Source of the DNA: Dermanyssus gallinae
Lineage: Eukaryota > Arthropoda > Arachnida > Mesostigmata > Dermanyssidae
Assembly: GCA_003439945.1 (NCBI GenBank)
Contig: QVRM01001271.1
Coordinates: forward strand, 1 to 64,000
DNA length: 64,000 nt
Direction of reading: 5' to 3'
A program made the translations under genes and the position numbers. Position 1 is the stretch's first letter. The number at the start of each line of letters is the position of its first letter. Below the pieces are notes generated by a model. It searched no databases. It saw only the letters and a list, made by a program, of their open reading frames with translations, and was not told the origin of the DNA. Positions 35,485 to 48,009 of the stretch are shown in pieces.

Positions 35485-35655
35485 CTAGGCCAGCTTCCTG
35501 CCAGCTCCCGGCGCGGCATTGAAGCCTCCGTTCGGCGAATCGTCCGGCTTGCGCGTTTGCGGCTCCGGCTGCCATAGCCCGAACGGGCCACGATCGTAGA
35601 AGTCAACGAAACCTCGGTGATCGCTTTCACTGGTCGGTAGCGACGAGTCGTGAAG
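35485..35655 (-). CDS. Candidate terminal coding exon (possibly of the Bicaudal-C gene)
   Basis: On the minus strand a good acceptor (TTGTTATCCGTGTCGTCAG) is followed in phase 0 by 56 codons and TAG. The peptide includes LPTSESDHRGFVDFYDRGPF and PQTRKPDDSPNGGFNAAPG. Codons are GC-rich and look protein-coding, unlike the surroundings. Phase 0 fits the phase-0 donor of the last confident Bicaudal-C exon 10 kb upstream, but any phase-0 gene would fit. I see no clear similarity to a known Bicaudal-C tail. Confidence 0.35.
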   Translation of the reverse strand, partial: LHDSSLPTSESDHRGFVDFYDRGPFGLWQPEPQTRKPDDSPNGGFNAAPGAGRKLA

Positions 35656-35834
35656 CTGACGACACGGATAACAAATTACCTCACAAGTAGAGATATGGGA
35701 GACGCGCGAGGGATCAGGCAGGTGGAAAGTCATGCCAGGGCGGCGGGCAGAAGGAATGAGATACATAGGAGAGAGATGAGAGAGAGAGAGAGATGACAGA
35801 TAGAGATAGAGAGAGTAGAGAGAGAGAGGATATA

Positions 35835-35837
<3 letters not shown>

Positions 35838-35866
<29 letters not shown>

Positions 35867-35941
35867 ATAGACTATAATATTTATATATATATATTATACC
35901 TATATATTACAATATATATAATATATATAATATATATATAC

Positions 35942-35980
<39 letters not shown>

Positions 35981-35997
35981 CTATATACATATATATA

Positions 35998-36031
<34 letters not shown>

Positions 36032-36046
36032 CAATATATACACATA
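35838..36046. repeat. (TA)n tract at the 5' boundary of the R1-clade element
   Basis: About 200 bp of interrupted TA repeat, preceded by (GA)n at 35,770-35,825. The R1-clade element begins at its right edge. Confidence 0.95.
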
Positions 36047-36610
36047 CGTGGTGTGTGCGTGAACGAGTACGGACGTGTTTTGATCGGGCTCCCGAATAAG
36101 TGCTCTGAAAACGAAGTTTTTCGATCATTTCGGGTTAGCTAGTGTGCAAAAAAGCGCCCTATTGCGTTCAGGAATACACAGAGACACTACGTGACAAAGT
36201 AAGTTAGAAAACTCAGTGAACTACGTAGGCTGTTTTCCAGTGTAACCTAGTGTTTATTCAACCCTGAACACGACGTGGATAAACAGCTGCCTAACCCATG
36301 GGCGCGGCCATCTTGGTTTGGATGCATAGCAGAGTACACGGAACGTGCGGCACGTAGACACAACGCAGACGCGCGAAATTTGAATATATGCCGGCGACGA
36401 ACCAGTGATCGAAGTAGAGTCGGAGAAAAGTTAAAGGAGTAATCCGCAGAAATCAACTAGCGGAGATCGAAATAAAGGGATATACGGTAACTCACGGCAA
36501 CAACAACTCTTCAGGCATCCACTGCTTTCTCGAGGAGTCAATTTTGGCCTGAGGGTTAAGTGCGGCCCGTGGGCTGACTGCGGCCCGGTGGCCTTCCCCG
36601 GGTAGCGGGA

Positions 36611-38826
36611 ATGGATCCCTTCAAGAAAGGCGGTGCCGTTCAGAGGTCTCCGGTTATGGCGACGGGGAGAGAGACGAGTTCTCCGGTGGAGACGGCGGAC
36701 GACAACATGCCGGATAATGTTCGTTCGGAGGCAGCGGTTTGTGTGGACTCGGCCAGAAAGGAGGAAGCTTTAGAGGTAACTTCCCAGGCAAGTTGCTCCA
36801 GAGCAGGAGATAAGAGGCAGGCGGAGGGATCACCCGAAATTTCGCCAGGAATGGAATCGATGCCTCCCCACCTGGCTAAACTGGTCAGGACGAAGACCTT
36901 GAAGAAGAAAAATAAAAGCGATGGTGTCAAGGCTGATGACCCCCCAGCGAATTATGCAGAGGCACTTGAGAAGGTAAATGAGAGCGCCGAATCGCTGAAG
37001 GAATTAAGAGAGAAACACGGCACTACGCATACTGATATTAAGAATGCCATTACAAGATTAGAGCTAGTAATCTGGTGGCTTAGCGAGCAAGACGTTAAAA
37101 GGAATATCTGCGAAAATGAGCTGCGTAAGAATAATGAGGAAATACTTGAGCAGAATACTGTGCTCAGTACACAGATACAAGAGTTGACAATTCAGCTAAA
37201 CGAGAAAGAAGCAAATAGCAAGAAGCTGGATATTTCGAAGGAAACTGTGGAAGTAGGCACAGAAACGATAAGCCTTTCTGGTGTTGAAGGTACTGTCCTC
37301 TGCTCCAGATGCAACAAGCAAGTAGAAAACGAGCGAGTCCAACAGCTCAGAGATGCTGAGCTAGCCCAACAAGTTGAGGATGCTCTGGACAAAGCGCAAA
37401 CAATGGACGACCTTGCAAGCTTAGTGAATAAGGAGTGGCCTAAAGCCGTTTTCAAGAACTCAGCCTTCGCGCGGAAAAGCTTTCTCAGAGCAAGCCACTC
37501 ACGCGCCATGCTGGTGACTCAGGGATCTGAAAAGGATAAGGTTCTTCTTGAGAAACTCAAGGAGTACCCGTCTGCTGCGTCACTCATAAATCTTCCTGTT
37601 GGTGGAGTCGCGGTCTTACGAAGCAGCGAAGCGCTGGAGATGGTCGATGGCGCATGCGAGCAAGCACAGACACAGGTGAGCCAACAAACAACCATGAGAA
37701 AGCTTGTGGTCGGTATGGTTGGAGCCGAAGAGACACCTGCCGGTTTTTTGAACATTCTTTCGAAGATTATAGAGAACAGCAAGATCCCCCTGGCAACAGA
37801 GCCCCCTGTCCTGCATATATCTGAGGAATGGGACGGGTCATCAATCAGACGTGCTGTGGAAGCTTGTTGCAGGAAAAATTCGTGTTACATCGAATTAGCG
37901 GAGAGAAAAGGCATGAGGACCCGCAGTTCTTCTCGCGGGCGTAGCTCCTCCCGCGCGAGAGGTGAGTCTGTACCGCCCGCTGGTCACAGCACCGTCAGGA
38001 TCAAAGTGAAAGAAGGCTCAACCATTGAGGAGACCCTCAATAAAATCAGAGACTATGTTAAGCCGGATGAAGCCGGTGTGAAACTCAATCAGGTTACCAA
38101 GACAAGAGACGGAGATCTAATAATAAAGGTTAATGAAACCAAGACAGGAGGAGGAATTACGTTTGCTGACATAATTCGCAAGGGCACGGATGTGGAAGTG
38201 GATGTACGCAAGACGACGGGGCCCCTAATTACGGTGGTTCTCCGTGACGTAGACGCTTTTCTGAATGCCGCCAAGATAGAGGCAGAGTTGCGCACAAAAT
38301 TAAAGCTCTCCGCGACTACGGTTCTCCGCACTGAGGATCCTCGAATGACCAAGAGAGGGGGATGGCAGTGCCTTGTTACGCTACCGCGGACAGAAGGCAG
38401 TAGACTTCTGTCCTACAACCGGTTACCCCTAGGCAATTCAAATAGCAAGCCAGAGGAGTGGGTCTCATTACCCACTTGCTTTAACTGCCAGAAGGTAGGA
38501 CACTTTGCCAGAGAGTGTACTAATGACAAGGAGTCACAGCGACGTTGCAACAAGTGCGGTGAACTCGGCCACACATTTAAGACTGTGAAAAGGACTGCCC
38601 CCACTGCTATGTCTGTGACGTGGATGGCCATACTGCCAGTTCCATGTCCTGCCCGGCCTTCAAGAAGGCGGTCCTGGATCGTAAACAAGTTGTTCGGGAA
38701 AAATCGGCACAGGACAGAATTCAGGCTGAAAAGGAAGAGGACATGGCCCGCAGGAAACATCAACGCAAAGAAAAGAAGCTAGAAAAGATAGACGCGGAGG
38801 GGTTCATCACACCGCCAGAGGCTTGA
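36611..38826 (+). pseudogene. R1-clade ORF1 (gag-like, zinc knuckles), frameshifted near its end
   Basis: The frame from ATG 36611 stays open to 38782. The N-terminal half is charged and helical (coiled-coil likely around residues 150-210). Near residues 430-450 is an Arg/Ser-rich patch (RTRSSSRGRSSSRARGE). Two CCHC knuckles follow: CFNCQKVGHFAREC and CNKCGELGHTFKT. At about 38,580 the natural frame shifts: the other frame carries the rest of knuckle two and a third knuckle (CPHCYVCDVDGHTASSMSC), then a basic tail ending GFITPPEA and TGA at 38826. Known role of such proteins: RNA binding and particle formation in retrotransposition. The shift removes the third knuckle in the uncorrected frame. 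Confidence 0.85.
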
Positions 38827-38859
38827 TTGCGGCAACTAGTGCAAACCCCATCCCAACCA

Positions 38860-41852
38860 ATGAATCAGAATAGCGCACATCCGTTTAAATTGATACAGGT
38901 CAATTGCAACCGCAGTCGGCCTGCTCATATGCTAGTAGAAGAGATAACGAGCAGACGGGAGACGACGCTCACATTAATTAGCGAGCCAAACAAAAAACTA
39001 GTGCAAGATAGAAGCGAATGGGTTGCGGACGTTCGCGCAGATACCTGCATAGTTCGAAATTGCATCATAGAAGAATTGGGTCATGCAGTGTCAGAGGTGT
39101 GGGGCTCCTCCCGTGCAGATAGAAGAGGTTTACTGCTGATGGACTGAATGGCGTCCAAAAACATGGTTGTCTTAAATGATGGAGTTGATCCGACGTTTCA
39201 TAGAGCAGGACAGGAGTCAAGCGTAGACTTGACGATCTGCAGTGAGATGATGGCTGTATTGGTCACCGATTGGAGAGTACTCACTGAGGAGGAGAATCTG
39301 AGTGATCATCACTGCATCGAGTATACAATAACAAGGAACACCAGACAAATACCTCCCGTGCCTCGGCAGCGGTTCGCTATCAAGAATAGTGGGGTTATTA
39401 AAGACGCAATACGAAATATCTTCGAGATAGACGGGCTCCCAAGGGATGCCATAGAGTTAGAGAAGGCTTTGAGGAAGGCTTGCCTTAAGGCCTGCAGGTC
39501 AAGAACACATCCTAAAAGAAGAAAGCCGGTGCTGGGGAAACACTGGTGGAACAGGGACATTGAGAAAACCCGAAAAGAGTGTTTAAGAGCAAGGAGGGCC
39601 ATAAAGAGAGCTAGAGGGAATGCGGACATACTCCCCCATCTGGTAATGGAGTACCGAAACTGTAGAGCTTTACTTAAAAACAAAATTGTCGACAGCAAAA
39701 GCAATAGGTGGAGAGAATTCCTCGCGACCCTCGACGACGACCCGTGGGGAAAGCCGTACAAAATGGTTAGAGGCAAGCTGCAAATCCGAGCTCCAAAGAC
39801 TATTCTGAAAGATCCAGAGAGGACGAGTCTACTGATGAGATTGTTTCCCCAGCACGCAGACTTTCCTAGAGGAATCTACGAGAATAACCAATTAGAGGAA
39901 GGGTTAGAAATGTATGCATCTGAGGTTTCTGTTGTAGAAGTACTACAAGCAGCTGAGAGAATTAAACAAGGTAAAGCGCCAGGGCCTGACGGCATTCCTC
40001 CAATGGCTGTAAAAGCTCTGTTCGAGGAGTTCCCTGAGGTTGTAGCAAAGGTGACGACTAAGCTTATAAAAGAAGGAAAAATCCCGAAAGCATGGAAAAC
40101 AGCGGAGGTAGTCCTTGTGCCTAAAGGAAATGGAGGTTATAGGCCTATCTGCCTGACTAGTTCGTTAGCAAAGGGCGTGGAGGCTATTGTAGCAGAGAGG
40201 CTTCGAGTCTTCGCCGAAGAAAACGGCCTACTGTCCGATGCACAATACGGATTCCGAAGAGACAGGTCAGTTTTAACGGCTATTAACAAAGTGGTGACCA
40301 AGGCAGAATCGCTGCACAGCTCCACGCCTAACACCCGCAAGTTATACCTTGCAGTGCTGCTGGACGTGAAAAATGCTTTTAACAGTCTGCCTTGGAAGGT
40401 TATTTTGGATACACTAGTCAAGAAGAAGGTTCCACAATATCTGGTAAGGCTAACCTCGGACTACTTGAAAAATCGTGTCATCACTTGTGAGGGCAAGGAG
40501 ATGCCTATGACGGCGGGTGTCCCACAGGGTTCCATCCTCGGGCCCCTACTGTGGAACATAGCGTCCGACGATGTACTCCGACTACGTAACCTCCCTGTCG
40601 GAGTTGAGCTTTTGGCATACGCAGACGACTTGGCTGTGACGGCGCAGGCTAAGACGACTACGGAGGTAGAATTATATGCCAACAAAGCCCTAAAACTTGT
40701 AGAGGAATGGATGAAGGAGGCTGGGTTGGCTCTTGCTCCGGAGAAGAGTGAAGGTATTCTGCTAATAGGAAAGAAGCAAGTGCGACCTATCAACCTTGTC
40801 CTAAATGAGGTCCAGATAAGGATGGTTAGTGTAGCCAGGTATTTGGGCATATATCTGGACAGAGGAATGAGGGGTATGCACCATGCTAGAAACGCTGTGA
40901 AGAAAGCGGAGAAGGTGGCCAACACAATAGCCAAGATCCTTCCTAACATTCATGGGCCAAGTAAAACAGGACGCAGGAGACTTATTATGTCGGCTGTCGA
41001 ATCTATAGCGTTGTTTGGAGCACCGGTGTGGTTCACAGCAGCAAAAAAGTCTCAAGGGCTAAAACATATGTTAAGAAGAACACAAAGGATCGCGGCCTTA
41101 CGGATTACTGAGGCCTATAGGACTGTTAGCACCTCCGCTGCACTTGTCCTTGCTGGCACTCCTCCCTTGGACCTAAAGGCAGAGGAAAGGCAAATATTAT
41201 GGGATAGGGGCCCAGAAAGCTCTAATAGGAAAGTCAGAGAGGATGAAAGAGAAGGCACCCTAACTGCATGGCAGAACGAGTGGGATGCCATTCCAGATGG
41301 TGCACCGGGTGCGCGCGTGCGCGACCTTATTCCTGACATAAAGAAGTGGTTAAATAGACCCGGAGGAGAGGTTGATCCTTTCTGACGCAGGTTATAACGG
41401 GTCATGGCAACTTTCAGGCATATCTGTCAAGAATAGGAAAAGCCTCCTCGGACATATGCGTACTCTGTGACCTAGGTGTCGTAGACGACGCTGCCCATAC
41501 TCTGTTGGTCTGTCCGGTCTTTGCGCAAGTCAGAATAGAGACTAAAATAAAAGTTCTGGACCGACTGAAATTGGGCGGAAAGCTGAATTGTACGAACTCT
41601 CCGGACCTGCCTACTCAGGGAATTGCACAGTTTGTGCAATTCATTTGTGAAAGCACCTCTAACTGGCATATAGGAACTGCAGTGGCACGAGAGGTACTGG
41701 TTAGAAAGGGGAACCTGGAGCGCCTCAGGAGAGCCCGATTTGCAACAGAACGGACAGAATACGCCCGTGCCTCTAGAGGAATCGTTTCGCAGGTAGAGGA
41801 ATGCAGTATTATGGCTATAGGGCCAAACCTTGAGAGGTCTTCGGCCAATTGA
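38860..41852 (+). pseudogene. R1-clade ORF2 (endonuclease remnant and reverse transcriptase), broken
   Basis: Starts about at ATG 38860 with KLIQVNCNRSRPAHML, the start of the endonuclease domain. A central portion appears deleted, since the usual GDFNA-type block is missing and VWGSSRADRRGLLL follows early. TGA at 39145-39147 sits where the family normally has Trp. The frame then runs to 41385. Reverse-transcriptase blocks are intact: APGPDGIPPMAV, YRPICLTSSLAKGVEAIV, AQYGFRRDRSVLTAI, LDVKNAFNSLPW, AGVPQGSILGPLLWN and the active site LLAYADDLAV. After a shift near 41,380 the other frame gives LTQVITGHGNFQAYLSRIGK and CVLCDLGVVDDAAHTLLVC. In the clade, this protein nicks the target and primes reverse transcription there. 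The copy is not competent as it stands. Confidence 0.88.
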
Positions 41853-42073
41853 TTCGAAGAACACTCACCACTCCTCCTGTCGGCTCGTAGTACTATTAAA
41901 AGGAGAGCCGGGCTGACAGAGAGTGAAGTTTAAGGGGGGAGGTGCGTTTAGTGGGTATGATCTCGGCGGAATAATATCCAACCGTCGGGGGTGAGTCCCA
42001 CACTGCATAGGGTCTGTGTCTCTATCTACTTGCCCTATGCGTTAGTGCCTAAAGCATTTAAATCCTCCTCCAA

Positions 42074-42300
<227 letters not shown>

Positions 42301-42819
42301 TAGAAGTGAAAGAAAGTGTGCATTCTTTTGATATAACACAAAAAGTTATAACAATTTTGCATCTTAAATGCAAAAAGGAAATGTTTGACGGTGTTGGATC
42401 TCACAGTTCGGTCGCACTGGTGGTCACGATGGCCTGTGACAAAACTCCCGTTAAAGAGCCAGATATAACTTGCAATCTAGGCAATTTAACCGGGAGCTCG
42501 CACCAGTGCGACCGTCCGGCTCAACAGCTGAGTAGAGACTTATATATTACAGGGGAGGGATCCATTTAAGTCCGTACAAGTATCTTGCGGTAACAGTGAC
42601 TACATAGGATGATAATTTAGATGGAAGAAAAAATATTACGGAGAGAAAAGACTGAAAGAAAAGTATTGCAATATGGTGTAAAGGTCTTTGGGGGTTTAAT
42701 AAATATATAGCAACCCAAAAAAACATACATGTCTCTTATAATATTTTGTAATATACATTTACACCCCTTACTGTACACAAAGCGCGTATTATACTGAAAT
42801 TATACAAAAGGCCATGTAT

Positions 42820-43690
42820 TCACCAGGTTTGTCACTCTCTGCGCGGGGTTGGGAAAAAGTTAGAAGCAGTACAAAGAGAAGTGACAGATTTGCATCGGAT
42901 TGCCGTTGCTAATTGCGCCAGAGAACGTCTTAAGGAAGGAGGAGGGTCAAAATGTACACAAATAAAAATACAATGTAAGCTTAGATTTAGTATTAATGTT
43001 AAGAATGTAACACGTAAAAGATGGCTTAAACAGATGCAGCTGGTAAATACGGCACTATGGATAAACATGAAGTAGAATTGCAGAGTAGAATTCGCAGCTA
43101 AGGGAATTGGATGCAATAGTCAGCAATGGGAAAGAGCAAGGCTATCGGAGAAAATTGTGAAAGCAAGGGTAAAAGGCATATAAGGGCAAATGGCGATTAG
43201 CGATGGGGTTTAGATCGAATTTGGCAGATATATATGGCAAGGAAAAGGGGGAAATGAGCGGGATAAAATAGGTATACGATAATTCCAGAGCAAGTTGGCA
43301 GATGCAAGAGCATGAATGTTAGATACAATACTACAACGAGCTAAATATACAGAAGGGAAAAGTACAAAATGCCGAGAGCGTGGGTTAGGGAATGAGTCAA
43401 TTAAGCATGTTGAAGAATGTAAAGCTTTGAAAGGAAGCAGCGATATATACCTGTCGAAGTCCCTAGTCTTAGGTTCAAATGTTAGAAAGAACCATGCTGA
43501 TATTACAAAACAGAGGTTGTCCCAATAAAAGGTAAGTACTTGGTGGGTATTAGGGGATACATCGATGATAAAGATTGCGTAGGTAGCGCATATGCTGCGT
43601 CTCTAAGCGCCCCTGATATAAAGAGGTGATCTAGTGTATTTATGTATACATGCCAAGCGAGATAAATGAATAAATGAATTTAAAAAAAAG
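42820..43690 (+). pseudogene. C-terminal remnant of another non-LTR element
   Basis: The readable C-terminal part is RAKYTEGKSTKCRERGLGNE, then SIKHVEECKAL, a CxxC-like...H...C knuckle with its second Cys changed to Arg. KQRLSQ and a stop follow, then a short 3' region and AATTTAAAAAAAAG before a (TA)n tract at 43,689. Many stops occur upstream. It shares GAGGTTGTCCCAAT with the fragment at 10.9 kb. Confidence 0.55.
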
Positions 43691-43718
43691 TTTATATATA
43701 TATATATATATATATATA
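43689..43718. repeat. (TA)n at the 3' end of the non-LTR remnant
   Basis: About 30 bp of TA directly after the A-rich 3' end. Confidence 0.9.
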
Positions 43719-43719
43719 A

Positions 43720-45826
43720 ATTATTAATTTAATTTAGGCTAAGAAAGTTTGCTACAATTCGATAATTTTTCTATATAACCTGGACCTCTCTTCTTGTGCA
43801 TAGGTTCTTACCTGGTAAAATCCTAGGTCTTCGACGTTGCCATACTCGCTTCTACAAGAAGCACTTGTCTGCTGAAAAGTGCCACAATCAATAGTTATAA
43901 TCATAACATAATTGTAGGATAGCAGTGTCCGGTAAGCAACGCGGGCATAGACAGCGCAGGTTGGCGGCAATGCCGAAGCAAGCTAAATACATGGCGCCAA
44001 ATAGAAGATGCCGCCACCAGTAGCGAAGATGCGGGAAGTCACTAAATGCGCGGGCAATCTGTGAGTATATAAGGAGGCATGAAAATAAATGAGTCCGTAG
44101 TCGTTGGTGCGAGCCAGGCAGAGAACGTGTGTTGTTTGAGCGAGAGAATGGCGAACTCGTAACGGTCGCCGCCCGGTCATGGGGGTGGTGGATACTACAA
44201 TAATCAATAGTTAAAATCATAACATAATTTTTACATACGTACAAATACATGCATAGGCATTTGTAAATGTAGAAATCCACCTACATGAAGAGTTTCCCGC
44301 AGAAGAGGCTCCAGCAATGACGAAGAGGCTGCTCGTTGATGGGATCCGAACACATTCTACAACCAATCACGCAGCCAAAAATTATATATATTATATATTG
44401 TTTTTTGGCGCCAACGTTGAGTTTTCACGTACAATTAATCATGTAATATGCTAATAATACGAGGGCTACTCAAAGAGTCCCAGGTGTAGTGTTGTCATAA
44501 AAAAGGTATTAAATCAAGTTGATCTTGTATCTTTCATGGTAGCCCATCACAGTTAAGCAGCGTTGTTCCACGTCTCGAAGTATTGCTCACACTGTATATT
44601 AAGATTCTCTGAATTTGGGTGGCATTTTCAAAATATCAAACAGCTTTCATCGTAAAGTGTGTTTGAATTAAAATTGGGAATATCACAGGGAGATATGAAG
44701 GACAAGCAAGAGTACTAGTTATTGTGGCAATGGGTTCTGGGCTAGATGTTCCAGGGTTTCTAAATTTTGCGACGAACACATTAAAGCAATCGCTGCAAAA
44801 CTATGCGACGGTATGGCTTTGTGGCCGTAGAAGAGCACGGAGTACATTCAAAATCGACGATTTTCTTGCATTTCTTAACACACACTCAACTGTTCTGCTT
44901 GTTTTTTGGCCAAGTCTACCTTTCGGAGCACTACTGCACTAATTAGGCAATGGCATGCCATGGCTTACTCATACATCTGTGCGGAGTATAGGGAACATTG
45001 CCGGACTACTACATTGGGGACTAGACTCAAGTTGTTCCCAATGTAAAGCGTCTGGAGCCCAACTTAAATCCACTGCAAAGCGTCTGATGGAGGGGGCTGG
45101 TGTGGTTGGTCAAAACAAGCTTGTAGCACTCATTTGTCGTCTATTTGTCCGCCAATCAGTATGACCACCCTAAATACAAGTAGAGGCAATTTATCGTACA
45201 AACAGTTCAAACAATCCGACCCGGTCCCTAATGCCGTTTCGGTCATAGTAGAGTAGTCAGGTCTTCCGCTGTGGCACCCAGACTTAAACTACTTAACTTG
45301 AGGCGTACACCGCACTATTCCCCCTTAAACGCAGTACGGTTGCCTATGCACGATCTGCTAGATCGTGCATAGACAACCGTAGCTGGCGTAGGGAATCTAA
45401 TTTGTTACAGTTCTATGCGTGCAGTTATTAGCCCTCGGGTGGTAAGGTGGCCTGGACTCCTCGGGCAGGCTAGTTCGTGCACAGCTGTTGCAAATATAAC
45501 AGGGGGCTTCATCATGAATAAGCCATTCCTACCCACATTGTGGTGGAATCAATAAACCGCAGATCTTGTATTCTCTCCCTCCCTCAGACATTTTGTTATA
45601 TCTTGCATATTTACTAACAACTGGTACACTTCACGTCTGATCAAAAGGTGTTTCCGTGCCACAAAGTGTCAACCTCATACTCCCGCATGCCACGGGGGGG
45701 GGGAGGGGGGAATCTTCAAACAAAAGAGGCGGGTAGTCTTACGGAGAAACAATTTGTAACTGGCCACAATGGTTGCTGAAACTACGAATGCCTTTCGCGC
45801 GTACTCGTTCTTAATTAGTTAGTTAC
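43720..45826. other. Putative intron or intergenic sequence of mixed repeats
   Basis: No exon was identified on either strand, including no SAM-domain exon of Bicaudal-C. A 31-base string (ATCAATAGTTATAATCATAA and onward) is repeated at 43,889 and 44,203, and TATATAAGG occurs between them, vaguely LTR-like. GAGGGCTACTCAAAGAGTCC at 44,462 looks like a mariner-type terminal repeat. A short palindrome lies at 45,336. Frames near 44.7-45.1 kb faintly resemble Tc1/mariner fragments, but I cannot support a call. Confidence 0.45.
45336..45380. repeat. 45-bp palindrome, 21-bp arms
   Basis: Left arm ACGGTTGCCTATGCACGATC(T) at 45336-45356 pairs with 45360-45380, with one mismatch and a three-base loop. 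Confidence 0.92.
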
Positions 45827-46036
45827 CTGCGCTCGTGAAGGTGGACTAGGACTTCCGTCCGAGTTTATCGAAGCTAGCGAAGAATCAAGCGAGCCGCCAG
45901 AAAATTTCGTCGGTGAAAACTCATCGCAAATGTGCAAGTTTGAGCCTGGGACGGGCTGGCGTTTCAAAGCAAACGGCGATGCTGGATAGTCTCCGGCGCA
46001 AGACACTCGAAAGTCACTCAGGCCGCGCAATAGGCT
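45827..46036 (-). CDS. BicC: Bicaudal-C family gene, exon 9 (linker region)
   Basis: Acceptor CTTAGCAG and donor GCGCAG/GTAACT bound 70 codons, phase 0 at both ends. If the nearer AG is used, the exon starts three bases earlier. The peptide includes SLLRGLSDFRVSCAGDYPA and LASINSDGSPSPPSRAQ, a Ser/Pro-rich segment of the type found between the KH block and the SAM domain in this family. Linkage to the gene rests on strand, spacing and phase rather than recognisable sequence. Confidence 0.55.
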
Positions 46037-46109
46037 CTGCTAAGACGGATAATCGTATCGTTATTAAAAACTATTATTCTTTAAAGTTCTTTGTTCTAAG
46101 TGTATAAAC

Positions 46110-46110
<1 letters not shown>

Positions 46111-46151
<41 letters not shown>
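46111..46151. repeat. (TA)n microsatellite
   Basis: About 40 bp of TA within the Bicaudal-C intron. Confidence 0.95.
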
Positions 46152-46155
<4 letters not shown>

Positions 46156-46479
46156 AATTGAGTACACTCGACCCAACGTCGCATAGACAGCCAACCAGGA
46201 GACTTGTTTGAGCAGTTTGGACAACGCACAAAATTCGCGCGCTTCTACGCAAAGAGCAGCCACCGGCAATAAACAAAACGACAGTATATCTGATGAAATG
46301 CTTATTGTCACGCGAATAAAGGTCGCGCCTTGACGCAAACAGACATAAGGACGTGCGGCCCCCCTTCTAAGTTAGTAATTAGTTTGTTTTAAACCTAAAA
46401 CACTTCTTGCAGATAAAGGGGCGTGTCGTAGAATAACTAATGGTGTAATTGCATTGAAATAGTAGATATCATAACGACA

Positions 46480-46652
46480 TAATAGCGAACCAGGAGGTGA
46501 TTCTGGGGCAAGTGTTTTTTATTGGGTAGAGCGCTCGGATCCGATTAAGTCATGTACTCTCTCCTCTGCGTTTAGCCCCCACACTACCCGCCATATAATT
46601 GGCGAATGTGCGTAAATGACATTTTCCACTCTTTCAACAAAAAAAAAAGGGA
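46480..46652 (+). mobile_element. R1-type 3' UTR fragment with A-tail
   Basis: Contains TTATTGGGTAGAGCGCTCGG, CATGTACTCTCTCCTC, GCCCCCACACTACCCGCCAT, GGCGAATGTGCGTAAATGAC and an A-run at about 46,639-46,648. The same ordered blocks appear at 59,495-59,620. It lies in the intron between Bicaudal-C exons 8 and 9, opposite in orientation to the gene. Confidence 0.65.
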
Positions 46653-46823
46653 ATCATAACCAGCAATCCGTTTAAGTAACGAGGTTTGCGCTATGCTTCT
46701 GCTGATTCGCAGCTGCACTCTGTGAATTACTTGTTCAAGTGACCAGGTGATTCATGTATCGTGTACGTCGCTGAAGATCATGAAGCATGACACTGCACTT
46801 CAGCCAAGAAAACTTCAGCCTAC

Positions 46824-47003
46824 CGGAGAGACGCAGCGAAGAGCGTCAGACATCGCCGATGGATTTCGATACAAATTGTCGTCAGCTGAATCGTCGAACG
46901 ATGTGAGGTCGTAGCCACCGAGGGCCGCCGACGTCTCGTAGTCCGGCGCCGAAGGTCCCATTCGAACGCGTCCGCCACGCAGCATTGCCGTACCTGCTTC
47001 GTG
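46824..47003 (-). CDS. BicC: Bicaudal-C family gene, exon 8 (linker region)
   Basis: 60 codons in phase 0, ending CCG/GTAGGC. The peptide includes RGGRVRMGPSAPDYETSA, GGYDLTSFDDSADDNLYRN and PSAMSDALRCVSP. It looks genuinely coding. The acceptor is the weakest in the model: TCGTAGAG gives phase 0 and fits exon 7, while two nearby AGs would give a different phase. An unrecognised small exon between 47.0 and 48.0 kb is possible. Confidence 0.5.
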
Positions 47004-47164
47004 CTCTACGATACGATACGTCGGCATTTAACGGCACACGACGACAATCATATCAATCACGAGCCATAGTCACGCGGCCGCACATACAGCCAAACATGAA
47101 TGCACGTACAGGAGAAACATGTTGGTTAGGTTGCATCTAGATAAGGTTGGCACGCTAGCACCAA

Positions 47165-47325
47165 AACACAGCAGATTGTAATGTGGCATCATCATAACAG
47201 CAGATTAGAATGTGGCATCATCGTAACAGCAGATTAGAATGTGGCATCATCATAACAGCAGATTAGAATGTGGCATCATCATAACAGCAGATTATAATGT
47301 GGCGCATCATCATCATAACTGCTCA
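47165..47325. repeat. Tandem repeat, about 29-bp unit, five copies
   Basis: Unit: AGCAGATTAGAATGTGGCAT plus CATCATAAC. It lies in a Bicaudal-C intron. Confidence 0.92.
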
Positions 47326-48009
47326 TCAATCAATCAATCAATCAGGTTTATTGACGTGCCCAACAAGTTGGCAATCTGTCACCTTTCATTCAAAATATAC
47401 ATAATATACGAGTCTTTGTACCGATCAAAAGTGTGTACGCTTTAAAGCAATAAAATTGAGTATAAGTAGCACAACAGAAGTTTACGACGTTTATTCCAAC
47501 TCAGTGCTGGTGTTAAACTGTTCAGTGTGTGCGCACCATTGAAGACGCGTTTCAGCCAAACTTGCGAGCGTCAGTCAAAGCCTAGTCACTTAATGTTGAT
47601 TGCCAATGGTTTATGCAGTTCTATATAGTTAAATTCAAAAACCCGTTCCAAGTCACCGTGTCATCTCATTCAGCATCGCACCGGCGTCATAGGCTTTCAC
47701 GGGCTTGACCTGACTCACGATGAGGCCATTCGTTTTTTGATTTGCTCACAATTGGCTCACCTTTCTAGCATATTCACGACTATGCTATACGTACGTACCT
47801 GTCTAGTATATATAAGTGTCTGTATGTTCACTTTACCTTCGCGGGGGTTCTCGGTGGTGGTGGTGGTGGTGGTGATGGGCGATGAAGCAGCCAGGTCAGT
47901 ATGCCAATTGGGTGGAGGCGAACATTTCGGATTGTATGGCTCCGCTCGCCGAGGCGTCATGGGGGCGGGGGGGTGACGGCAACGAATTCGTGGGCCCGAA
48001 AGAACTCAC

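Noticed and set aside
44460..45180. Complete Tc1/mariner element
   Set aside because: Only a terminal-repeat-like string at 44,462 and vague transposase-like frames near 45.0 kb. No matching opposite end and no catalytic motif.
47165..47325. Regularly spaced repeat, superficially CRISPR-like
   Set aside because: Units are contiguous with no unique spacers, and the genome is eukaryotic. It is a minisatellite.
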